A stretch of 36,348 nt of DNA, taken from assembly GCA_000969725.1 (NCBI GenBank), contig JXSR01S073286.1. One strand, 5' to 3'. The position numbers and the translations under genes were made by a program. Positions 29,680 through 36,348 of the stretch are shown one piece after another. Every line of letters starts with the position of its first letter. Within the stretch, counting starts at the first letter, position 1. The notes below the pieces were generated by a model, which saw only the letters and a list, made by a program, of their open reading frames with translations, had not been told where the DNA came from and did no database searches. The DNA comes from Ophiothrix spiculata. Lineage: Eukaryota; Echinodermata; Ophiuroidea; Amphilepidida; Ophiotrichidae.

Positions 29680-31384
29680 ATACCGACATTACGTCTTGTA
29701 TGGTTTAGGTCATTGCGGTGTCATTGACCAAGCAAACATTGTATATTCAAATATAACGATAGCTTAATGAACATAGAATACGAAAAAGTAACTCATTAAC
29801 ACGGTATGAAAGGAAATTTATCAGCTTACAATCCCTTTTTATATGATGTTAAGATTTTATGAAATGAGATTCATTGAAATATTATTTAATAATTGTAAAA
29901 TGGAACTTAAGAATATCATGATCTGACATGATTTACATCAATATTTATTAAGATGGCTAACCCGAAACATGTTATTGCTAATAAATTTTGAATAACAGAA
30001 AAAGTGAAATGTCAAGAGAAATAGCGAAATCAGTAGCATCTCTTTTACAGGTTAGAAGGCTACTTGAGTGCATCATTGTCATTTTTCTAAGCAACACATT
30101 CCACCGCATGAGAGGGATCAAGTTGCAGCAATCAAGTATGCATGCTGGACTCATATCGACATTACGTCTGTTATGGTTTTGGTCATCGACTACTAGAAGG
30201 TAATATGATAGTAGTACATCGATGTCATAACTCAGAATGCACAAATTTCAACAACATACGAGGGGTTTTCAAAAAATTTAATTATTAAAGAGATAAGCTA
30301 TGCAGTTTTTATTAATATGTTATGTAAATCAATTTTTAAACTGAATTAAAATATCATTCATCAATATTATTGTAATATGAAACTTAAGATTATCATGATC
30401 TGACATAATGTAAGTTATATCAATATTCATTCAGATGACTAACTCTTGTAGGATGTAAAAATATAATGAGTAAGAAAATACATTTCGTTCCGTTGTTACA
30501 GTGATAAACCTTTTTTAACTATATATACAATAATATAAAATTGCTGCCATATCTTATTAAATAGACCATTTTTAAAATTTTACATGTTATTGACAACACA
30601 TTTTGAAATGTCAGAAAAAGAGAATTGTCGAGAGAAATAACACATTAGTAGCATCTCTTTGACAGGTTAGAAGGCTACTTAAGTGCATCATTGTCATTTT
30701 TCCAAGCAACACATTCCACCGCATGGCAGAGATCAAGTTTCAGCAATCAAGTATGCACGCTGGACTCATATCGACATTACGTCTGTTATGGTTTTGGACA
30801 TCGGCTACTATTATAGGTAATATGATAGTAGCACATCGATATCATAAACTGAGAATGCATGAATTTCAACAATACACGAGGGGTGTCCAACATATTTGTG
30901 ACCTTAGATAAGCTATGCAGTTCTTGTTATTATCTTATTTTAATCAATTTATAAATTGTATTGAAAGACCATTTATCAATAACTGTAATATGAAACTAAA
31001 TATTATCATGATCTGACATCAAGATTTATTAAGATTGCTAACCAAAGATATGTTATAAGTAATAGTATGACTATGGAAATACATTTCGTTCCGTTGTTAC
31101 AGTGATAAAGCTGCTGTTTCATACTATACCTTATATACAATAATAAATAATTGCAGTCATATCTTTTAAATTGGACCTTGTTTTGAATTTCACACGTTAT
31201 TGATAACACATTCTGAAATGACAGGAAAATAGAATTATCGAAAGAAAGAACGAAATCAGTAGCATCTCTTTGACAAGTTAGAAAGCTAATTAAGTGCATC
31301 ATTTTCATATCGTTCAAGCTACACATTCAACCGCATGACAGGGATCAATTTGCAAAAATCAAGTATTCACGCTGGACTCATATC
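29680..31384 (+). repeat. Family E tandem array (~600 bp unit)
   Basis: A partial unit (29680-29907) is followed by units starting at T(T/A)AAGA(A/T)TATCATGATCTGA at 29908 (475 bp), 30383 (613 bp) and 30996 (389 bp, truncated). Each complete unit contains AGCATCTCTTT.ACAGGTTAG, GCATCATTGTCATTTTTC, a GGATCAAGTTGCAGCAATCA-like block and the core (29684, 30153, 30768). The last unit stops inside the core at CATATC, where reverse transcriptase sequence begins. Unit 1 lacks the TACATTTCGTTCCGTTGTTA segment found in the other two. No coding capacity. Confidence 0.85.
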
Positions 31385-31548
31385 AAGTTTCTGTTCTAAC
31401 TGTTTTGTTGTACATGTAGTTTCAGCCCCATATGTCATTGTTGGGATGACACACTGATCAAACATTCTCCTCCTAATTGACATAGGTAGTTTCTGGTCAT
31501 ACAGAATGTCCTTGTATCGTCCACAACAACTCCGATCGGCCTTTATAA
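31385..31548 (-). pseudogene. Non-LTR reverse transcriptase C-terminal fragment
   Basis: The minus-strand frame (no start codon) reads GRYKDILYDQKLPMSIRRR, then MFDQCVIPTMTYGAETT and KQLEQKL. The QCVxPxMTYGAETW block is a hallmark of the region after the catalytic domain in RTE-like and related LINE polymerases; the usual tryptophan is replaced by threonine here. The frame is open through the fragment. It abuts the truncated last unit of the family E array at its low-coordinate end. It normally lies C-terminal to the FADD region, yet on this strand it is placed upstream of the 29345-29600 piece. Confidence 0.75.
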
Positions 31549-31554
31549 TATAAT

Positions 31555-31910
31555 ATATTAACGAGAATGCACATTTAATATTTTTCTACTTCAGGCCAAA
31601 AACTTTTTGAGCACCTCTTATAGGAAGCTTATGTTTTGAGCATATCAAAGCATTTCATTCATTTTCCAACACATTATGTGAATTCATAGAGTTTGTAGTT
31701 ATTACCTTTAAAAATAATGCATATGGTAAGTCATGGAAGTAAAGTAACTTATTTTCCTTTAACATTTTGTTTTTGGTCCTTGGATTTGTGCACGTTAGTA
31801 TTAATAATGTAACAAGATTAATTGATGCTTATAGATTATTTGTTTAAATGGTTAACTTAAATGAGCAAGACATTGATTCAATATTCATCAAAATTGAAAG
31901 CAACATTAAA
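31555..31910. other. Unassigned spacer
   Basis: AT-rich, with no recognised feature. Confidence 0.3.
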
Positions 31911-31913
31911 ACT

Positions 31914-32452
31914 TTAGTGGTCAAGGGGGATCCATATGGACCCAATATTTGGTTTTTGCGCGTCAGCGCAAAACGCGAAGTAATTTTGCATCGCCCTTCG
32001 ATGTATTTGTCTAACTTTACCATACGCTTCACTTTGGAGCAAAAAAAAAATCAAATCGACACAACCCTTCCCAACCCAAATAGCATAAACAAATAAGGGC
32101 GAACCTTCAATTTGTTTTGCCCATAAAATCGTAACTGAATACCCTTTTTTTCAAATTTTATTTTAAGAATGTATTTGTAGTTACTGAATAACCAATTTTA
32201 GCGAAATTTTATTGAAAAATTCCAGTGCGAAATGAGTTTACACATTTTGGGCGGGAAAATTCTAACGCGACATTACATTTTTGTTTTAGCCACCATTTTG
32301 AAACGGTTTGCCCGTTTTTCGACTTTTTTCTTTGTTTTAGTTTTTTTGAAGTACTTCAGCTGTGACCAGACTTTCAACGTAGATTTCCTTCGCGTAAGCG
32401 CTTTTTCGGTGTTGGGTTAATATGGACCCCCCCCCCCCCCCTTGACCACTAA
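31914..32452. mobile_element. 539 bp inverted-repeat element with poly-C at one end
   Basis: Left end TTAGTGGTCAAGGGGGATCC and, reversed from the right, TTAGTGGTCAAGGGGGGGGG, then both continue TCCATAT..., ACCCAA and GCGC...CGCGAAG for ~70 bp with gaps. A 15-C run (32427-32441) replaces the shorter G/C tract of the other arm. No convincing target duplication was seen. Short frames inside (31848-32096 and 32232-32420) have no domain. Confidence 0.8.
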
Positions 32453-32454
32453 CG

Positions 32455-34600
32455 GACATTTGGCGGAACTTGAAAACGTAAGTGTTAAGAAGAACGACAT
32501 TTATCAGGCACAATATTCCACTGTCGATTGTTGAAAAAATCAGAATGGAAAATGTTTGTTCTCTTAGACTGAAAAATAAATGAGGCTAGCTTTTGTAAAC
32601 CTGACAATCGAATAATTTAAGATAATTCTGTTGTTTTTAAATATATATTCATAGAGTGGGCTCTAGAAAGCCATGGAAAGTCATTTATTCAAATATTTCC
32701 CTGGGTACGACATTTCATGTTTAATACATCTGAATTGTACAACAGAAGATACAAAAAAGATTTATCGCCGATGTTTTTTAGTTGGGAGAACTTGAAAAGC
32801 CTGTTCTATTTAAACGGTTTAATTTATCATGTGAATATAATTTTCATAACTAATATAAGTACAGTGAATGTTATTTACAAAAATACAAACGAACGCCTGC
32901 CTGTAAGATATCATAACTGAGTGTCCATACGGTATTCTTTTTTGTCATAGATAAACCGAAGATTTCACGTTTATTGTATGTGTTTCTATCAAAAACTTTG
33001 AAATAATATTTAAGCCATTTTACTTTAATACATTGTAGTCTGCTTCTAGTAGTACACTGAGCAAGTTACCGGTATTCGTTAATTTTTTGCCATTTATGGC
33101 CTGGATAAAGCACCGCTGTTTGATGGGTTAATTTATTAATATGTTGACGAAAAGGTACTGTTACAATAAATGCAGGCCCTTTAAATTTAAATTAGTTCTG
33201 GAATTAGGTGTTGAACTTAAATTAAACTTGAATTGAATTTCACCTTTTATCTAAAAAAAATGCTAATGTTAGATCAAGATTTATAATTTTTAGCCCGTAT
33301 TTTGAGATTTCATTATTGGTAGCGCTATTCTTTTAAAAAAATCATTATATATGCATATTGCATTAATTAAACATTTAGTGTGTGAATTTAACATGGACGC
33401 AATTTTGTTTTGGTATCCTTTACCTTATCAATGTTGCAAATGTCAAAACTATGGTTCACAGATTCTTAAAACCTAGAAACTTGATTTTTATAAAAATAGC
33501 GCCACCATATTTCTTTGGCTATTAATTGCTATAATTCAATGGTGATCAAACAACGGTGAAAGGTGATAAAAAAGTCTGATGCCCATTCCGACACAAACCC
33601 TACCAATTGGTCGGTCAGTTATTGGTTATAAAAATGGAATATCATATCTATTGCTAAAACAAATAAATGCATTTAATCAGCAGCAAATAATATGTGATTG
33701 ATGGTGGAACTAATTACTTAGCTCATGCTAATTAGTGAATGTTTACAGTTCGTTGAATTTGTAAAAACTAGTACTTTTTACAAATGTGTTTGCCTTTAAG
33801 TAGGTTAAATTCCACACTTAAGGGAAATGCAGATCGATACATTAGCGGTAATCGTAAGTGATAAGATTCAACAATTTGAAGGTTTGAATCCAATGTGTCA
33901 TGTGGTCGATGGATAGATGCAATTAAATATCTGCACTTTTTATTTGTCGTTTGACAAAGCCTAGCGAAAATTAAAAGCTTTAATCAATTGGAATTTGATG
34001 ATGTATAATTGGCGAATTTATGTCGGAAGCGTTAGAATCTGATCAATCATGTTATCTAGCTTTGAATTGCCGAAAGAGTAGATTAACTTAAGTTACTATA
34101 GGTATCACGTCATAAAAACTTTCAAAAGTTCTATGTGTTTTGCCTTAAGGTGAAAGAAAGCTATTAACCTTTTGACTACAGACTACCTCCCTGCTGATTG
34201 ATGTTAGAAATGCATTTTAGTAAAGTACCAACAACAGTTAATGGTTTTGACAAATAGCTGATTAATGTGTCATCATTTTTTCTCGTATCAGCGTTTGCTA
34301 ACAATGGTAAATACACATAATGAGGGGTGCTCTGGTATAATGAGAGGGGAGAAAGCTACTGAAGTGAAACATTGGTAAAATATTCAATTTTCGGGTGTTT
34401 TTTTTTTCAATGGAAATACAATCTTTAGATATTCTTCTAACTACATGTACACGGTTGCTCATATAGTTGGAATAAAAATATTGTTTCCACTTTTTATGTA
34501 AAGGTCAATTTATGATGAAAATATCTGGAAACTTATGTTGCGTTTGGTCAGATTTGATATGAAATCTTGTTGGGTGTGAAATAGTACTCCGAATGTGATC
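32455..34600. other. Unassigned 2.1 kb AT-rich stretch
   Basis: The quietest part of the window. No repeated segment, inverted-repeat element, RNA or coding similarity was recognised. The frame at 32717-32920 has no motif. Confidence 0.4.
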
Positions 34601-34660
34601 AATTTTTTTATGTACTGGTAAGGGGGAAACAGCAAAAATGAGTCAAAAACGTGATTTTTA

Positions 34661-34679
34661 GGTCAAATTTGATTTGACC
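34661..34679. repeat. 19 bp palindrome
   Basis: GGTCAAATTTGATTTGACC, a perfect 8 bp inverted repeat around a 3-base centre. Confidence 0.8.
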
Positions 34680-34710
34680 CGCCTTGTTCAGGGTCACTTC
34701 TCTACTCAAG

Positions 34711-34802
34711 TTGAGTGGTCATATGGAATGCTTATCTGTACTAGAATGATAAGCAGGGGATTGAATGTCTTTGTCACGCTTGAATGAGCTAAGAGAATGC
34801 TT
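34711..34802 (+). repeat. Left arm of an inverted pair around the LINE fragment
   Basis: Matches the reverse complement of 35507-35599 (for example AAGCATTCTCTTGGCTCAGT against the reverse of 34783-34802, and TCCATATGACC). The first 12 codons of the 34765-35244 frame lie in this arm and are not LINE-derived. Confidence 0.8.
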
Positions 34803-35305
34803 ACAGAACAAGTGTGCCCGCCTAGTCTTCAAGGCTTGCAAATCCACCCATATTTCACCCCTGCTTAAGGATCTTCATTGGCTTCACATAGAAGAACGGA
34901 TTAAATTCAAAACACTTCTGTATGGTTTCAAGACACTGAATGGATTCTCTCCCAAATACATCTTTGATTGTCTGGTGGTTAAGAGTGCAAATCCGACCTC
35001 CATCACCACCCGTTCCTGTCACGGTCTTGATCTAATGATCCGTAGGACAAACAGACGTATTGGGGACAGAGCCTTTTCAGTGGCTGCACCAAGGATATTG
35101 AACTTGCTTCCGTTGAACATTCGTCGCTTACCAAGTGTTCAAATCCGCTGTCAAATCCGCTGTCAAATCATATCTCTTTTAATAATTTCTTTTGCATTTC
35201 ATTGTTCATTGTACTTGTATTTTGTTTGTATGTATGCGCTTTGAATCCTCTGGCAAAGGCGCATTATAAATGCTGGTTTTATTATTATTATTATTATTAT
35301 TATTG
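34801..35305 (+). pseudogene. 3' end of a CR1/L2-like LINE, 5'-truncated
   Basis: From 34801 the frame encodes the C-terminal part of a Jockey-superfamily (CR1/L2-like) reverse transcriptase. Landmarks are LQNKCARLVF, HISPLLKDLHWLHIEERIKF, LLYGFKTLNGFSPKYI, RRIGDRAFSVAAPRILNLLP and LNIRRLPS, in the usual order. The normal ending (FKSAVKSYLF type) is in another frame, from 35138 to a TAA at 35180-35182. A frameshift near 35136 therefore makes the open frame run on to 35244. A 12 bp repeat (AAATCCGCTGTC twice, at 35141) duplicates four codons there. The 3' UTR has a GCGCTTTG...CAAAGGCGC hairpin (35234-35264) and a TTA microsatellite tail (35277-35304), typical of LINE 3' ends. Severe 5' truncation is usual for this class. 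Confidence 0.85.
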
Positions 35306-35331
35306 GAAGCAAAGAATAACGTGATCCTTCA

Positions 35332-35480
35332 GTGCCCCTCAATATACAACAACAGGGATGTAGTGAATGTGGATTGGTTCCCGACGATTTATGACATCTT
35401 TAGGGGTTTAGAAGACTTCATATACCGTCACTGACCATTCCACGTTCACAACATACAATTTTGTAAATTGAGGGGCGTTG
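35332..35480. repeat. ~147 bp foldback segment
   Basis: GTGCCCCTCAATATACAA (35332-35349) pairs with TTGTAAATTGAGGGGCG (35461-35477), and the inner GTGAATGTGGA pairs with TCCACGTTCAC. It lies between the LINE tail and the right arm; perhaps a small MITE. Confidence 0.6.
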
Positions 35481-35506
35481 AAAGTTTATTTTATGCTTGG
35501 CTTCCA

Positions 35507-35599
35507 AGCATTCTCTTGGCTCAGTCAAGTGTGACAAAGACACTTATTCACCTGCTTATTACTCTACTACAGATAACAATTCCATATGACCTCTCAACT
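35507..35599 (-). repeat. Right arm of the inverted pair around the LINE fragment
   Basis: Reverse complement of 34711-34802. The similarity stops abruptly on both outer sides, as at the limits of an element or duplication. Confidence 0.8.
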
Positions 35600-35609
35600 A
35601 TCAAAGTTT

Positions 35610-36210
35610 TTAGCTATTTTGATCTTTCACCAGCCCCTAAAATTTGAATGTCATAGCACATTCCCTCTTGACATGAACATTCAAAAACTTTGATTTTTTA
35701 GGGAATTTTCAAAAAATAAAGAAAAACATAAGAAATTGGCCGAATATTATAAAACTTATTAGATGTTACCATTGAAGGGTTTTCTTTAAATAGAAATAGG
35801 TTTTGGTTCCCATTCCCCAAAACTATTCACTTTATAGCTATGACATGTGTAAAAAGCCGTTCAAAAAGTGTCATGATTTGCCACACATGTTGGCAGCAGT
35901 TTGATTTTTTGACCAATTATTCTTAACAATATAACAGCTTTCCCGAAACAAATTGCGCCAAAACCTGATTTTTTGACATTTGTGGGTTTTTTTTGACATT
36001 TGTTTTGACATTAGGGCCAAAAGAACACATTTTGGTCCAAAATGACATATATATCATATTCAGTATGCAAACCAACTTCTTGAAATGTATAATTTTATAT
36101 CAATTTGATTAAATTACTAATTTACAGAGCATAAGGCATGAGGGGTTTGATAAGGGCCTCTTTTAATACCATGTGTGCAGAGTTTCAAGTGTATAGAAAT
36201 AATGATGTTA
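35610..36210. other. Unassigned AT-rich stretch
   Basis: Contains three short TTTTGACATT repeats at ~35970-36013. No gene recognised. Confidence 0.35.
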
Positions 36211-36222
36211 TTGTTTTTTCCA

Positions 36223-36348
36223 GTGTTGTAGTCCTCGAGGACAGGCCTTGGCCTCGAGGAGTCCTTAAGGACATTTTTTGAAGTCCTTGGTCCTCGGACA
36301 TGAAGGCCTTGGCCTCGGACATGAAGTCCTTGGCCTTGGCCTTGGCCT
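36223..36348. repeat. CCTTGGCCTCG-type minisatellite, running off the window
   Basis: Repeated GTCCT(C/T)GAGGAC, GGCCTTGGCCTCGAGG and CCTCGGACATGAAG(G/T)CCTTGG units, ending in CTTGGCC hexamers. It is GC-rich against an AT-rich background. Two minus-strand frames stay open through it, but with simple alternating residues; coding cannot be judged from the visible part. Confidence 0.8.

Noticed and set aside
29978-31326. Minus-strand frames of 88 and 106 codons with a shared TC(K/Q)RDATDF stretch.
   Set aside because: They are the same family E unit read twice; frames are not kept across all units.
32455-34600. A possible host gene in the repeat-poor stretch.
   Set aside because: No frame longer than ~67 codons, no recognisable domain and no convincing exon signals that could be judged by eye.

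Overview
This 36.3 kb window looks like intergenic or intronic DNA from an animal draft genome. It is AT-rich and has one 90-base assembly gap. It contains Penelope-like and non-LTR retrotransposon remnants, tRNA-derived SINEs and many short inverted-repeat DNA transposons. That mix is typical of a marine invertebrate (for example a hemichordate, echinoderm, lancelet or mollusc), but nothing here fixes the phylum. I found no host protein-coding gene that I can support. No long ORF is intact, and the recognisable protein similarity all belongs to decayed retroelements.

Layout. 0-0.55 kb: an AT-rich repeat with poly-G tracts (family C). 0.9-5.0 kb: two head-to-tail copies of a long repeat (family A), one interrupted by an 804 bp inverted-repeat element, with a 254 bp inverted-repeat element at their junction. 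5.4-5.9 kb: family D. 6.2-8.5 kb: a large imperfect palindrome whose right arm was later hit by two different inverted-repeat elements. 9.5-13 kb: two copies of family H around an old family A copy; the second H copy contains a TTAA-flanked element with an internal tRNA-like sequence, plus an inverted-repeat element with CRE-like octamers. 14.5-15.1 kb: a 237 bp inverted-repeat element and a family F copy. 15.2-17.7 kb: four tandem family A heads, the last hit by a mariner-type element. 17.7-18.9 kb: a 1,175 bp inverted-repeat element with G-rich clusters. 19.6-20.3 kb: the second TTAA/tRNA-like element, inverted relative to the first. 22.4 kb: a SINE. 23.0-23.3 kb: the GIY-YIG end of a Penelope-like element. 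24.3-25.1 kb: tandem ~180 bp units with YY1-like ATGGCCGCC motifs. 25.4-31.5 kb: families C, D and E, including a ~600 bp-unit tandem array, flanked by two pieces of a non-LTR reverse transcriptase in reversed order. 31.9-32.45 kb: a 539 bp inverted-repeat element. 34.7-35.6 kb: the 3' end of a CR1/L2-like LINE inside an inverted pair of short arms. 36.2 kb to the end: the start of a CCTTGGCCTCG minisatellite.

No genes act together here. The history is one of nested insertion, tandem duplication and inversion. The most interesting signals are three. First, a ~45-nt core (ATCGACATNACGTCTGTTA...) is shared by two otherwise different repeat families and appears about ten times. Second, a TTAA-target element carries a tRNA-like module with intact A and B boxes. 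Third, homologous copies inside the window supply empty sites that resolve several insertions.
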